Below are positions 8,401-16,317 of a stretch of DNA of 26,093 nt, one piece after another. A model generated the notes under the pieces. The model was not told the origin of the DNA. It did no database searches and saw only the letters and a list, made by a program, of their open reading frames with translations. Source of the DNA: a virus. The position numbers and the translations under genes are program-made. Location: the IMG/VR virus record IMGVR_UViG_3300028800_001081, positions 1-26,093 of that record; one strand, written 5' to 3'. Numbering within the stretch: the first letter of the stretch is position 1; every line of letters begins with the position of its first letter.

Positions 8401-9608
8401 TACAATTGACTCAAATACCCAAAACTTCTACAGAATGGTTAAGTTTAAGTAAAGCTATTGGTGATGCAGGAGATAAAACAAAATCATTATTAGAATCTTT
8501 AGCAAAAGATGTTGCAACTTCAGCTCAAAAAGTAGCGAAAATAAATCTTGACAATGAAGTAGATTCTCATCAAAAAATTATTGATGATTTAAAAACTCAG
8601 AATGATTCTTATGATGACCAGATTAAAGTATTAGATGCTAAGGTTGCTCTTGAAACAGAAGCAACGGACACTTTACAAAAACAGAATGATTTATTATTAG
8701 CACAACAAAAATTACAAAACGTTCTTGCTGAAAAGAATACGAAAATCTACCACGAAGGACAAGGGTTTATTTCTGAGAGCAATCCAAACGATGTTAAGGC
8801 AGCCTCAGACGATTTAATTAAGCAACAGACTGATTATAATACATATCAGAATGATTTGGTTAATAAACATGCTAAAGAAGCCTTACAGACACAAAAAGAT
8901 AATAATAATGATACTATTAAAGCAGAGCAAGATAAAATTTCGTCTTTAAAAGATATTTATGATAAAAGTTTTGGTGATTTAACTGTATATTCTGAAAAGC
9001 TAATAGCACAATATGGAGATAATATCACTAGAGCTATAACGGAATTACAGGCAAGGTTAGCATCTTTAAATGTGAAATTGGTTGATGGTAGTTCCGCAAG
9101 TTCGTCATCTAGTTCTCCAAAATTTAATCAAAATACAGACTATGCTGCTTTATTGAGTCAACCAGATATTCCTCAATCTGCTAGAAACGATTTAATATCT
9201 CAACGTAACGCTAAGATTGATGCAGATTCAAGTATGAGTAGTGCAGAAAAAGCAGTAGCAAAAGGAGCAATAACACACGACACAGGTGGTGATTTACAAA
9301 CAGGTTCAGTAGCAATAAACTTATCTGGTAAGCCTGAGAAAGTTTTATCCCCTACTATGACACCAATCTTCGACAAATTCACAACATTGATGCCAAACAT
9401 GGTAAATATGATGGATAGGTTTATGCCTAACATAATGAGTAATTTCCAGACACCGCAATTTAGTTTAGCAGGAGTGAGTGGAAATGGTGGAAGTGGAATA
9501 GTAAATCATAATTATCATTTTGATAAGATGGAAGTTACTACAGATGATGCAAATAGTTTCTTACAATTATTACCTACTCTAGCAACACAGTATAAAAATA
9601 AAAGATAG
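5466..9608 (+). CDS. Phage tail tape measure protein (TP901 type)
   Basis: At 1380 residues this is the longest gene in the window. The first ~170 residues are Gln/Glu/Lys-rich coiled coil. The TP901 core runs from about 210 to 500, with the characteristic FEKFASILGVTEERTRASG then IANSLKMVMARISNI near residues 362-395. Hydrophobic segments at about 545-615 (ALLVWKGSAITTALTM, NPLGVIAVAFTALAGAIMF) are typical of tape measure proteins, which set tail length and take part in DNA delivery. More coiled coil, a Pro/Thr-rich hinge near 805-835 and a Gly/Asn-rich C-terminus follow. AAGGAGG precedes the ATG. No lysozyme or peptidase domain is seen. The length implies a long tail. The usual two chaperone frames are not upstream; the nuclease and cargo genes occupy that place. 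Confidence 0.92.
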   Translation: MGSNDLTILIKAILEKTTETQLIEKLKQIEKNAPALTLKMDTLNAQLEVAKTLQKIEDMNTKSNAKILADKQKIALQQETQNEKSLQYEQKVRMAIEQNNETEKLRTIELEKQIALFKEQKSIQLQNLSSQYGSLYNSSSNQSQVSSIQNSLGGLNVGNAEEQFKRINTDISQVGANLKQARVEQEGFFADLGHNAQKMIEWTLIGGILFSTLSSIKEGVQDAINLNTQLTQISMAMNANMSDLQNIAKSSQEIAKLNSANITDVLQIAHIYANINETADSIMAKVKQAVVLTNISGMSGAEASDALQGIQQQFSITDDGLSHVNDSLTVIAQNLKVNFQTAIQNISEGVRTAGTMASQAGLSFEKFASILGVTEERTRASGSQIANSLKMVMARISNISSPDVEVTGEDKSKAATALASIGVDVLDKQTHQLRDMNSILSDTSKKWDGLTADQKAYVSENVAMTRQYSMFEAIMQGWSKSTDVATQALNANGQAQESNQKFIDSTKGKIQGLTSSLSIMWQNTISSQGLGDLVSMLTKLIDTFGNLPTFITLATTALLVWKGSAITTALTMEGLSGVTISLTGAVNALKVAFLENPLGVIAVAFTALAGAIMFADEKQKEYNEETIKSLQADADHQQKIATLTKQYEDLSANVNNDKDAKSKLAEVEKQLQDALGKSSSSIDFQNGKIDENIAKIADLTKAQIQQQLTLKQIDYEKATKYLSGGDNNGFFTSATDKGNTPEQNASRREQELADLNKIDNPNMIVDWQRNSLKKDIQNLDDKIKQNKDIKDEYETLQKALNNPLQINPTTTPTTSPATTSSPPTGNPPPKTTPEGIETVANSALIAKDRYEEYTQALNGNSQELERNKALQSLAGNDIQKNVTAINQEIETNKKRQDILHQLNTEQRNERDELQSSLSSQGFSFAGLGDSAQLTNYTDVINSLTDEVNSHAKDKNKSTYDDLKNRLNDAQNNAKRFFDLQLTQIPKTSTEWLSLSKAIGDAGDKTKSLLESLAKDVATSAQKVAKINLDNEVDSHQKIIDDLKTQNDSYDDQIKVLDAKVALETEATDTLQKQNDLLLAQQKLQNVLAEKNTKIYHEGQGFISESNPNDVKAASDDLIKQQTDYNTYQNDLVNKHAKEALQTQKDNNNDTIKAEQDKISSLKDIYDKSFGDLTVYSEKLIAQYGDNITRAITELQARLASLNVKLVDGSSASSSSSSPKFNQNTDYAALLSQPDIPQSARNDLISQRNAKIDADSSMSSAEKAVAKGAITHDTGGDLQTGSVAINLSGKPEKVLSPTMTPIFDKFTTLMPNMVNMMDRFMPNIMSNFQTPQFSLAGVSGNGGSGIVNHNYHFDKMEVTTDDANSFLQLLPTLATQYKNKR

Positions 9609-9615
9609 ACATAAA

Positions 9616-9658
9616 TAAACTAAAGTCAATTTGCTTATCCCAAATTGACTTTAGTTTA
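9616..9658. terminator. Bidirectional terminator between convergent genes
   Basis: Bases 9616-9633 and 9641-9658 form a perfect 18-base inverted repeat around a seven-base loop (CTTATCC). A-rich and T-rich flanks on both sides allow it to work both ways. It separates the tape measure gene (plus) from the small minus-strand gene. Confidence 0.85.
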
Positions 9659-9666
9659 AAATAATG

Positions 9667-9909
9667 TTATTTACTTTGTAAAAATAACATTAAACTTTTG
9701 TGATACTCTTCTAATAATTTTTTAGAAATTAATAGAGCATCATTATGGAGTATTGCAATAATACTTCCTTCAGCTTGGGATTGTGAAATTTCTTTTTCTT
9801 TTGATTGATGTTGAATTTCTGCCATTTTAGAACTAGATAAATCTGACACTTCTACAATAATATTGGCAAAAGCTTTATCAAAATCGAATTTGAAATTATT
9901 AATATCCAT
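9667..9909 (-). CDS. Small minus-strand protein inside the tail module, unknown function
   Basis: This 80-residue protein (MDINNFKFDFDKAF...) is read on the minus strand against all its neighbours. The longer frame to 9975 is rejected because AAAGGAG on the minus strand lies just upstream of the ATG at 9909. The sequence is soluble and helical, with a central Glu/Lys/Gln-rich part (MAEIQHQSKEKEISQSQAEG) and an amphipathic C-terminal helix (LLISKKLLEEYHKSLMLFL). It has a good promoter upstream and a bidirectional terminator downstream, so it is a complete independent unit. Phage genes placed this way are often morons expressed in the carried state, for example for superinfection exclusion; that role is inference. 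No family recognised. Confidence 0.75.
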   Translation of the reverse strand: MDINNFKFDFDKAFANIIVEVSDLSSSKMAEIQHQSKEKEISQSQAEGSIIAILHNDALLISKKLLEEYHKSLMLFLQSK

Positions 9910-9941
9910 ATTTGTATCTCCTTTCCTCATTTGATAAATTA

Positions 9942-9970
9942 AGTATAACATATATGGATTTAAATAACAA
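9942..9970 (-). promoter_or_regulatory. Minus-strand promoter of the small moron gene
   Basis: On the minus strand TTGTTA (9970-9965) and TATACT (9947-9942) are separated by exactly 17 bases and lie just before the gene's AAAGGAG site. This supports expression independent of the late tail operon. Confidence 0.65.
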
Positions 9971-10059
9971 CACAAATATAAATATTTTTAATAATACAAG
10001 TTCCAATAAAATAGCAAATATATTTTTAAAATAATAAAATATAGAAAGGAGGAGTAATT

Positions 10060-11328
10060 TTGGCAATCTTAATTCCCTCAAACATATCTCCTAATAATAT
10101 TGCAATTGATGCTTCTTTAGCAAATACATTTTCATGGAAAGAAGACGGAGATAGACAATATTCCTTCCAGATTCAGATTTATAATAATGTTACCAGTGCA
10201 TTAGTTTTTGATACAACGAAACTAACTTCATTTAATAACTTTTATGTATTAGCAAGTAATAGTTTAACTAACGGCATTCAGTATAAATATAAAGTTACTG
10301 TATGGAATTCGGCAAATGAATCACAAACCTCTGCATTTATTTTGGTTAAAGCTTCTAGTACTCCTACATGTGCATTTACTAATTTAAGTACAAATATTTT
10401 AAATTCAAGTTATACATTTCAAGGGTCTTTTTCACAAGCTCAGAGTGTGGCAATAAAAAGTTGGCAGATGATACTTTACAATCAATATTCCGAAATTATA
10501 GGTAATAGTGGACTAATTTATTCTAGTACAATTTCTTATGAATTTGTTGGATTAGAAAACAATAATGATTATTTTATAGAGCTTCAGGTATACTCTCAAG
10601 ACAATTTATTAGCTACTACTGGTAAACAACCTTTTCATGTTCAATTTTCAGTCCCAAAGGCATTTTTAGCTCTCACAGCAGAAACAGTGCAAGAAAAAGC
10701 AGCAGTTGCTTTAGCATGGCATGTAGCACAAATAATTGGAACGTCTACAAGTAGTACATATATAGGTGGAGAAAAATTAGATGTAACAGGTGGGAAAATT
10801 GTTTATTTCGATAATGGGTTTAATATAAATAATGATTTTACTTTAAAAGTTTGGTTGGAGAGTATTACAAATTATAATTATAATATTAATACGAATTCGT
10901 CAATATCTAGTTATAACGTAGCTCCAAGTAATACTACGATTCTTTGGTTGGATAATTCAAGTCAATCAACCATACTACCATTAAATGTCGCTAGAGGTAA
11001 TACAGCTCCTACGAGTGCAAATTATTTATGGTTAGAAGATACAAGTGTATCTACTACAACTAATCTTAATGTAGTTGTAGATGTTTATGCTCCTACAGAT
11101 GTAAACAGCCTATGGTTAGATTTAGGTGACGGAATTGGTGGAAATCTTAATATTATAGATTTAAAGAATACTTCAGGTGATGATATATCTGTAAGATATT
11201 TTAATAATGGATTCTATTTATATAAAAATAATAGTTTAGTAACTAGCGTGTCTATATCTAGTAGTAAATATTATTTATACATACAACAGATAGGAGATAC
11301 TTTAAATCTTCATGCTGAAGCAAATTAG
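10060..11328 (+). CDS. Tail protein with Fn3-like domains and three 28-residue repeats
   Basis: The 422-residue protein starts at a TTG (10060) behind an AAAGGAGGAG site. Residues 1-100 and 100-195 look like two Fn3-like beta-sandwich domains (NTFSWKEDGDRQYSFQIQIY ... YKYKVTVWNSANE; SYEFVGLENNNDYFIELQVYS). The middle has alternating hydrophobic beta strands, and residues 288-371 hold three tandem 28-residue repeats built on AP(S/T)xxxxLWLD. The LWLD-type repeat recurs in phage fibre and baseplate proteins. Its position after the tape measure gene suits a distal tail or baseplate surface protein, acting in the virion and perhaps binding carbohydrate. Its TAG stop sits inside the next gene's ribosome binding site, so the two are tightly coupled. 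No catalytic motif seen. Confidence 0.65.
   Translation: MAILIPSNISPNNIAIDASLANTFSWKEDGDRQYSFQIQIYNNVTSALVFDTTKLTSFNNFYVLASNSLTNGIQYKYKVTVWNSANESQTSAFILVKASSTPTCAFTNLSTNILNSSYTFQGSFSQAQSVAIKSWQMILYNQYSEIIGNSGLIYSSTISYEFVGLENNNDYFIELQVYSQDNLLATTGKQPFHVQFSVPKAFLALTAETVQEKAAVALAWHVAQIIGTSTSSTYIGGEKLDVTGGKIVYFDNGFNINNDFTLKVWLESITNYNYNINTNSSISSYNVAPSNTTILWLDNSSQSTILPLNVARGNTAPTSANYLWLEDTSVSTTTNLNVVVDVYAPTDVNSLWLDLGDGIGGNLNIIDLKNTSGDDISVRYFNNGFYLYKNNSLVTSVSISSSKYYLYIQQIGDTLNLHAEAN
10921..11172 (+). repeat. Three in-frame 84-base repeats in the tail protein gene
   Basis: Units start at 10921, 11005 and 11089, an exact 84-base spacing, each encoding about 28 residues beginning Ala-Pro and containing LWL(D/E). 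The DNA has diverged but the protein pattern remains. This suggests old tandem duplication of a surface-exposed beta repeat. Confidence 0.6.
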
Positions 11329-11342
11329 GAGGTGAAAATGTA

Positions 11343-12128
11343 TTGGGAATTTCAAATATAAATTATGTAAGTGTTTCTAATTGTATAGTAGATCAATTAG
11401 AAGTTAGAGAAAATACAAGTGGAATTGACTTGTCAAATATAAAAGGCAGTTGGGAAATTGATACATTTTTACTTGCGAAATTTCTCGGAGACTTGGAGGC
11501 AGGTAATGTAAGTCTTGGTGGCTTGACTATCACAGACTGGAAAATAAGAAGAAGACGTGTAGATTCTACGACAATTTCAGAATTAACGACAATACCGATG
11601 AGTACAACAACTGATTTTTATTATTTAGATTCTGCTGTAAGACCTACTATAGACTATGAGTGGGAGGTATCTCCCCTATCAAATGGAATTGAGGGTCAAC
11701 CTTTTTTAATACAGTTATCAGTTAGTTTTGATTATTGGTGGTTATCTGATGCTAGTGGAACTGGTAGTGGTGAATCGTACCCATTTTATGCAAATTTAGA
11801 ATTATCAGATGTAGCAATAAATAAGCAAAGATTTCAATATGATACTTTCAATAAATATCCAGTAATATCATACGGATATGAGCAATATAGGTCTGGAACT
11901 ATTACTGCTTGGTTATTAGATGCATTTCAAGAAGTAAGCGTTGCTTATCGTCAAAATGTTGAAAACTTTGTAAATAATCAACTGCCAAAATATTTGCGTA
12001 ATCCGCAAGGAGATATGTGGATGGTTGATACTAATACATCTACCACTAAATTTATGCCATATTTAACTGAGCCAGCTACTTCCATAACATTCTCATATAC
12101 TGAAATTGGTGATTGTAGTAATTTATAA
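11343..12128 (+). CDS. Tail/baseplate structural protein
   Basis: This 261-residue protein starts at TTG 11343, eight bases after AGGAGGTG (11327-11334). An ATG at 11338 is too close to that site and its frame closes after seven codons. The N-terminal half has Fn3-like strands (GNVSLGGLTITDWKIRRRR, DYEWEVSPLSNGIEGQP). The C-terminal half has Tyr/Trp-rich strands (SYGYEQYRSGTITAWLLDAF) and an end resembling beta-sandwich tail proteins (MWMVDTNTS, SITFSYTEIGDCSNL). It lies between the Fn3-like tail protein and the hub-like gene in a compact run, which suggests a distal tail or baseplate component assembled after the tape measure complex. No signal peptide or enzyme motif is seen. The exact family is not recognised. 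Confidence 0.6.
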   Translation: MGISNINYVSVSNCIVDQLEVRENTSGIDLSNIKGSWEIDTFLLAKFLGDLEAGNVSLGGLTITDWKIRRRRVDSTTISELTTIPMSTTTDFYYLDSAVRPTIDYEWEVSPLSNGIEGQPFLIQLSVSFDYWWLSDASGTGSGESYPFYANLELSDVAINKQRFQYDTFNKYPVISYGYEQYRSGTITAWLLDAFQEVSVAYRQNVENFVNNQLPKYLRNPQGDMWMVDTNTSTTKFMPYLTEPATSITFSYTEIGDCSNL

Positions 12129-12163
12129 TATGATAAATATAAATTTAAGGAGGTGTATATTTA

Positions 12164-12568
12164 TTGATATCTGATTTAGAAAAAACGGTTATAGAGTCAA
12201 ATTTAAAGCAATATGTATATTCAATTGAATGGTTAAATCCGCAGGAAGAGACTGTATATGAAGCAATTGTCGATGTAATTAGTGGTTCTGCTAGTTTTGA
12301 TTGTACTAATAATAATAGACGTAGTTTTACATTAGCTTTGAGGAATTTAGATGGTAGTTATACACCTGCTGTAGATTCTAAAATGTGGTTGACAAATAAA
12401 ATTAAAATAAATTGCGGATATAAATATAACGGAATTAATTATTTGTATCCGCAAGGAACGTATATTTTAGGCAATCCTTCTTTGCTTAATTCTCCCACAA
12501 AAAAAGAAGTTAGCTTACAAAATCTTGATAAATGGACTCTTTTAGATGGAACTATTGGTGAAAATTAA
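12164..12568 (+). CDS. N-terminal part of a tail hub-like protein, frameshifted
   Basis: The frame starts at TTG 12164, eight bases after AAGGAGGTG (12147-12155), and stops at 12566-12568 after 134 residues. The sequence (RRSFTLALRNLDGSYTP, CGYKYNGINYLYPQGTYIL, KEVSLQNLDKWTLLDG) looks like the first domain of a Firmicute phage baseplate or tail-hub protein. The stop falls in mid-domain. The coding signal continues in the next frame from 12562 (KLKNQYVVTLGSQIDNVI) with no gap in sense. One extra A in the A4 run at 12561-12564 would join the two parts into one protein of about 371 residues ending at 13278. This is therefore half of one gene, through mutation, sequencing error or homopolymer slippage. 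Confidence 0.65.
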   Translation: MISDLEKTVIESNLKQYVYSIEWLNPQEETVYEAIVDVISGSASFDCTNNNRRSFTLALRNLDGSYTPAVDSKMWLTNKIKINCGYKYNGINYLYPQGTYILGNPSLLNSPTKKEVSLQNLDKWTLLDGTIGEN

Positions 12569-12642
12569 AAAATCAATATGTAGTTACTTTAGGAAGTCAA
12601 ATAGATAATGTAATTAAATCTATTATAGTAGATGAACTTGGA

Positions 12643-13278
12643 ATGACCAACTATATAATTGATACTTGTACAGTGACAACACCTTATACTATAACCAAAT
12701 CAGCAGGAGATACTTACGCAAATTTAATTATAGAACTTTGCCAAATGGCATCTTTCACCGCATATTTTGATGAAATGGGTGGGAATTTTCGGTTTAGAAA
12801 AGCATATCTTCCAGCAGATTATATGGCTATATCACCTACATATGAATATATTGTTGGTGGTAATTTTTTAGATTCTACCAGAGAACTTAAATGGAATGAT
12901 ATTAAAAATTCTGTTGTGGTCTGGGGAATGACAGAATCAGGAACACAATATACTGGAATTGCTCAAGATACAACTGGTTCAGAATTGTCAATAGATAAGA
13001 TAGGAGAACGTGTTGAAGTAATTTCCGACGAAAATATATATAATTCCACACTTTGTACGGAAAGGGCAAATTATGAATTAAAAAATCTTATAATGTGTGC
13101 GGAATCTGTTACATTAAATGTGATACCCAATTTTTCTCATAAAGTTGAGGACGTTATAACCTTGACAGATGAAATTACAGGTTGTTCAGGGAATTATGTC
13201 ATTCAACAAATATCCTATAATTTAGGCTTCGATGCAAAAATGACTTTAACATTATGGAAAATTCGTAGTTGGTCTTAA
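12643..13278 (+). CDS. C-terminal part of the same tail hub-like protein
   Basis: The first ATG in this frame is 12643 (211 residues), but the frame is open from 12562 and there is no ribosome binding site before 12643, so this is most likely the second half of the gene that starts at 12164. It carries strands typical of hub proteins (YLPADYMAISPTYEY, WNDIKNSVVVWGM, a late VEDVITLTDEITG then NYVIQQISYNLGFDAKMTL), ending in the Ile-Trp-rich tail KIRSW. Such proteins form the hub at the tail tip to which fibres attach. A terminator follows at 13343. If the frameshift is real, the phage tail would be defective unless translation slips. Confidence 0.65.
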   Translation: MTNYIIDTCTVTTPYTITKSAGDTYANLIIELCQMASFTAYFDEMGGNFRFRKAYLPADYMAISPTYEYIVGGNFLDSTRELKWNDIKNSVVVWGMTESGTQYTGIAQDTTGSELSIDKIGERVEVISDENIYNSTLCTERANYELKNLIMCAESVTLNVIPNFSHKVEDVITLTDEITGCSGNYVIQQISYNLGFDAKMTLTLWKIRSWS

Positions 13279-13342
13279 TTAATGATAAATATAAAATTTT
13301 AATATTTAAAAAGATAAATTAAGTGTCATGAACTTAGTTGAA

Positions 13343-13376
13343 AAGAGTGGAAATCCTTGTACCCACTCTTCTTTTT
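13343..13376 (+). terminator. Terminator after the tail hub gene
   Basis: AAGAGTGG (13343-13350) pairs with CCACTCTT (13363-13370) and is followed by CTTTTT. It closes the first tail transcript before the second nuclease gene. Confidence 0.75.
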
Positions 13377-13419
13377 ATATTTAAAAACAAGGAAATAAAC
13401 TTCAAGGAGTGATAATTAA

Positions 13420-14418
13420 ATGGGACGAAGTAAAAAGTTAACGTATGATTATGTTAAAAATTTTATAGAAATTGAAAGTGATAGCAGTTGTCTATTATTA
13501 TCTAATCAATGTGAAAATGCTCATTCAAAAATAAAAATATTATGCAAATGTGGAACAGAGTTTGAAACTGACTTTAATAAATTTAAAAGTAGAAATAAAA
13601 GACAATGTAATGCATGTAGTTTAGAAAATGTAAAAAATGCATTAAAATTTGATTATGAATATGTAAAAGAGTTTATAGAAAGTAATAGTAAATGTAAATT
13701 AATAAGTTTAGAATACAAATCTAATTGTACAAATTTAGACATTAAATGCAAGTGTGGAAATATGTTTCAAACTACTTTTGAAAGATTTAAAAATCAGAAC
13801 AAAAGACATTGTAAAGAATGTGGTAAATTACTAATGAGAAATTTTAAACTTTTAGATTATTATAAAGTTAAAAATTATATTGAAGTAGAAAGTAATAGTG
13901 GATGTTTATTAAATAGTAAACAATATGAAGGTTATTTTCAGCCTTTAGATATTCAATGTTCTTGCGGAAGAAGTTATACTACAACATTTGCTTCTTTTAA
14001 AAATAGTAACACAATTAGGTGTAGATTATGTAGCAACAAAACTTCTATACCTGAAGTAAATACAGGAAATATATTAGATAAAATGAATTATTGTTTCGAA
14101 ATGCAATATATGTTTAAAGATTGTAGAAATAAAAAGCCTTTAAGATTTGATATAGCTATATTTAAAAATAGCAATAAAACTAAATTATTGTGTTTATTAG
14201 AATTAGATGGAAAACAACATTTTGAACCAATACATTTTGGAGGTATTTCTAGTGATAGGGCATTAAATAAAATGGAAATAGCACAACATTGTGACTCCAT
14301 AAAAACTCAATATTGCCTAGACCACAACATTCCCTTACTTCGTATTCCCTATTGGGATTTCGATAATATTGAAACAATATTAGAGCAAGAACTTAAAAAA
14401 TATAATCTTATTACATAG
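13420..14418 (+). CDS. EDxHD (Vsr-like) homing endonuclease with three zinc-finger repeats
   Basis: The 332-residue protein has three repeats of about 69 residues (near 7, 77 and 145). Each has a YxxVKxxIE helix, then CKCG or CSCG, two Phe-rich strands and a closing CxxC, likely zinc-binding DNA-recognition modules. The C-terminal nuclease starts near residue 211 (PEVNTG, Glu212), then RFDIAI (Asp244), LLELDGKQHFEP (Glu261, His267), a HCD motif (His290, Asp292) and LLRIPYWDFDNIE. This matches the EDxHD homing endonuclease group with a Vsr-like fold, which cut double-stranded DNA at a long site to spread their own gene. ATG 13420 follows AAGGAGTG. It lies between two tail genes behind a terminator, as expected for a free-standing phage homing gene; no interrupted host gene is seen. 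Confidence 0.82.
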   Translation: MGRSKKLTYDYVKNFIEIESDSSCLLLSNQCENAHSKIKILCKCGTEFETDFNKFKSRNKRQCNACSLENVKNALKFDYEYVKEFIESNSKCKLISLEYKSNCTNLDIKCKCGNMFQTTFERFKNQNKRHCKECGKLLMRNFKLLDYYKVKNYIEVESNSGCLLNSKQYEGYFQPLDIQCSCGRSYTTTFASFKNSNTIRCRLCSNKTSIPEVNTGNILDKMNYCFEMQYMFKDCRNKKPLRFDIAIFKNSNKTKLLCLLELDGKQHFEPIHFGGISSDRALNKMEIAQHCDSIKTQYCLDHNIPLLRIPYWDFDNIETILEQELKKYNLIT

Positions 14419-14474
14419 TAAAAATAAATATTATTAGTTAATAATTATGATTAGAATAGAGGTGATAAAACTTA

Positions 14475-15911
14475 ATGGCTCAAAATAAACAAAATCACGT
14501 AGAGAATGCAAAAACATTACTTGATGCAGTATCCCAAATGGTAAAGGCAAATAATGAATCTTTATCATTTAACACTAAGAAAAAAGGAATTATCAAAGTA
14601 CTCAACGGAGATGGAACAGCAAATGTACAAATTAATGGAGATATATTTACTAACATAAAAATAAACGCAGGATTAGCACCTACTGTAAATGAGGTAGTTT
14701 TCGTTGAGATTCCAAACAATGAAATGAAGTTTGCTTATATAGCAACTGCTTCAGCATCTAGTTCAACTGGAGGAACAGGAACGGTAACAAATGTATCTAG
14801 TGCAAATTCAGATATATCAATTACTAATCCAACAACCACTCCACAATTAACACTTAATTCTGCAAATACGGGAGCAAGTAAGATAGTAAAATATGATACT
14901 AACGGACAAATACCAGCATCTTCTGTAGCAATTGCAGATGCAGGAGGGGTAATAACTGCAAGTAATGTAGAAACTGCTTTACAAGAGATTATAGGAACAG
15001 GGAGAACTACAGAGACAATAAAAGGGAATTCCGATAAAATAGGAGTTTTATCTTCTCTTGCAACCACTGTCAAAACTGCTCTTGTGGGTGCTATAAATGA
15101 AATTGTAACCAATATTACAAATCATTTAGCTGATTTAACTGCTCATGGGGTTGATAAACAAAATGTATTAAGACAATCAATAATCAATAGCAATTTTTCT
15201 ATTAATCAACGTGCTGTTTCTGGAACAGTAACATTATCCGCTGGGCAATATGGACATGATAGATGGAAAGCTGGTTCTTCTGGTTGTACATATACCTTTG
15301 CTACTACCGCAAATATAACTACTATTACAATTTCCGCAGGTTCTCTGCAACAAGTAATTGAAGGCATTAATTTATATACAGGAACTTATACTTTATCGTG
15401 GGTAGGTACAGTACAAGGAAAAATTGGAGCAGGAAGTTATAGTGCATCTGGAATATCTGGAAGTATAACTGGAGGTACAAATACAACTATAGAATTTAAT
15501 ACAGGAACACTAAGTAAAGTACAATTTAACTTTGGAAGTATAGCATTACCTTATATTCCTAAAAATGTTGATGAAGAATTAAGGTTGTGTCAAAGATATC
15601 TTTTTTGTATTGGAAATACGGCATCATTATCAGGTTATAAATGTACTGTATATACTGCAAATGATTTATATTTTAATGCTTCAATGCCAATAAACATGAG
15701 AATAACACCAACTATAATAAATAATACAGAAACAACTTATTGGTCAGTAAATGCAGTAAATTCAGCAGCATATACTGGATTTACTCTTTCTATACAGAAT
15801 AAAAATTTAAATAGTTTAGTATTAAAAGCATCAAAAACTTCACATGGAGCAGATAGTACAGTTTACTTATCTCCTAACTCTAACCTATTTGGATTCGATG
15901 CTGAACTTTAA
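14475..15911 (+). CDS. Tail fibre / receptor-binding protein
   Basis: The 478-residue protein has an N-terminal helix, then an OB-fold-like domain (KKGIIKVLNGDGTANVQING ... VNEVVFVEIPNNEMKFAYI, about 36-92) that probably attaches it to the baseplate. A Gly/Ser/Thr-rich shaft follows with fibre motifs (ANTGASKIVKYDTNGQIP, SNVETALQEI, NEIVTNITNHLADLTAHGVD). The C-terminal domain from about residue 236 is recognisable: INSNFSINQRAVSG, AGQYGHDRWKAGSSG and PYIPKNVDEELRLCQRYLF form a receptor-binding module shared by many prophage fibres. It recognises the host surface. GAGGTGAT precedes the ATG. It heads a fibre unit with two small genes ending at the terminator near 16572. Confidence 0.85.
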   Translation: MAQNKQNHVENAKTLLDAVSQMVKANNESLSFNTKKKGIIKVLNGDGTANVQINGDIFTNIKINAGLAPTVNEVVFVEIPNNEMKFAYIATASASSSTGGTGTVTNVSSANSDISITNPTTTPQLTLNSANTGASKIVKYDTNGQIPASSVAIADAGGVITASNVETALQEIIGTGRTTETIKGNSDKIGVLSSLATTVKTALVGAINEIVTNITNHLADLTAHGVDKQNVLRQSIINSNFSINQRAVSGTVTLSAGQYGHDRWKAGSSGCTYTFATTANITTITISAGSLQQVIEGINLYTGTYTLSWVGTVQGKIGAGSYSASGISGSITGGTNTTIEFNTGTLSKVQFNFGSIALPYIPKNVDEELRLCQRYLFCIGNTASLSGYKCTVYTANDLYFNASMPINMRITPTIINNTETTYWSVNAVNSAAYTGFTLSIQNKNLNSLVLKASKTSHGADSTVYLSPNSNLFGFDAEL

Positions 15912-15923
15912 GGAGACATAATA

Positions 15924-16301
15924 ATGGATGGAAATAAGCATTACATAAGAATTGATTTAAAATTAAATATTATTTACGGTTTTTCAGATGCTTTTGAACA
16001 ACCAAAATCAACTGACATTTGTATAAATGAAAATGGAGAAAGACATTTTGAGTTAAATGGAGTTATTAATATTTCTCTTTCAAATAGCCAAGGAATATAC
16101 TTATTTAAATATATTAACTCAGAAATTATTCCAAAAACTGAGGATGAGATAAATCATGAAATTTCCATTTTGCCACCAGTGCAAAAAACGGAAATAGAAT
16201 TATTAAAAGAAGAAAATGAAAAGCTTACACAAAATATCACATCATTAAATGAAGATTTTGTATCATTTATGGACTTTTATTTTAGTTCAAATCCAGAGTA
16301 A
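15924..16301 (+). CDS. Small fibre-companion protein with C-terminal coiled coil
   Basis: This 125-residue protein lies 12 bases after the fibre gene with an AAGGAG site. The N-terminal part (YIRIDLKLNIIYGFSDAFEQ) is beta-rich. The C-terminus (KTEIELLKEENEKLTQNITS) is a short leucine-zipper-like coiled coil. Such proteins follow fibre genes in many Firmicute prophages (the XkdW-like group) and may assist fibre folding or sit at the tail tip. Its position fits that role. No enzyme motif is visible, and assignment rests on context and overall form. Confidence 0.6.
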   Translation: MDGNKHYIRIDLKLNIIYGFSDAFEQPKSTDICINENGERHFELNGVINISLSNSQGIYLFKYINSEIIPKTEDEINHEISILPPVQKTEIELLKEENEKLTQNITSLNEDFVSFMDFYFSSNPE

Positions 16302-16317
16302 AGGAGGTGAAAATATT

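Noticed and set aside
12555-12580. Programmed -1 frameshift between the two hub halves
   Set aside because: No X-XXY-YYZ slippery heptamer sits in the zero frame before the stop; the A6 run lies after the stop. A one-base loss in the A4 run explains it more simply.
13279-14474. Group I intron carrying the endonuclease
   Set aside because: The hub gene ends with a proper stop and terminator, the fibre gene has its own start, and no split coding sequence was seen around the endonuclease.
14735-15112. Minus-strand open frame of 125 codons
   Set aside because: It lies wholly within the tail fibre gene, has no ribosome binding site and mirrors its Ala/Thr/Val-rich codons.
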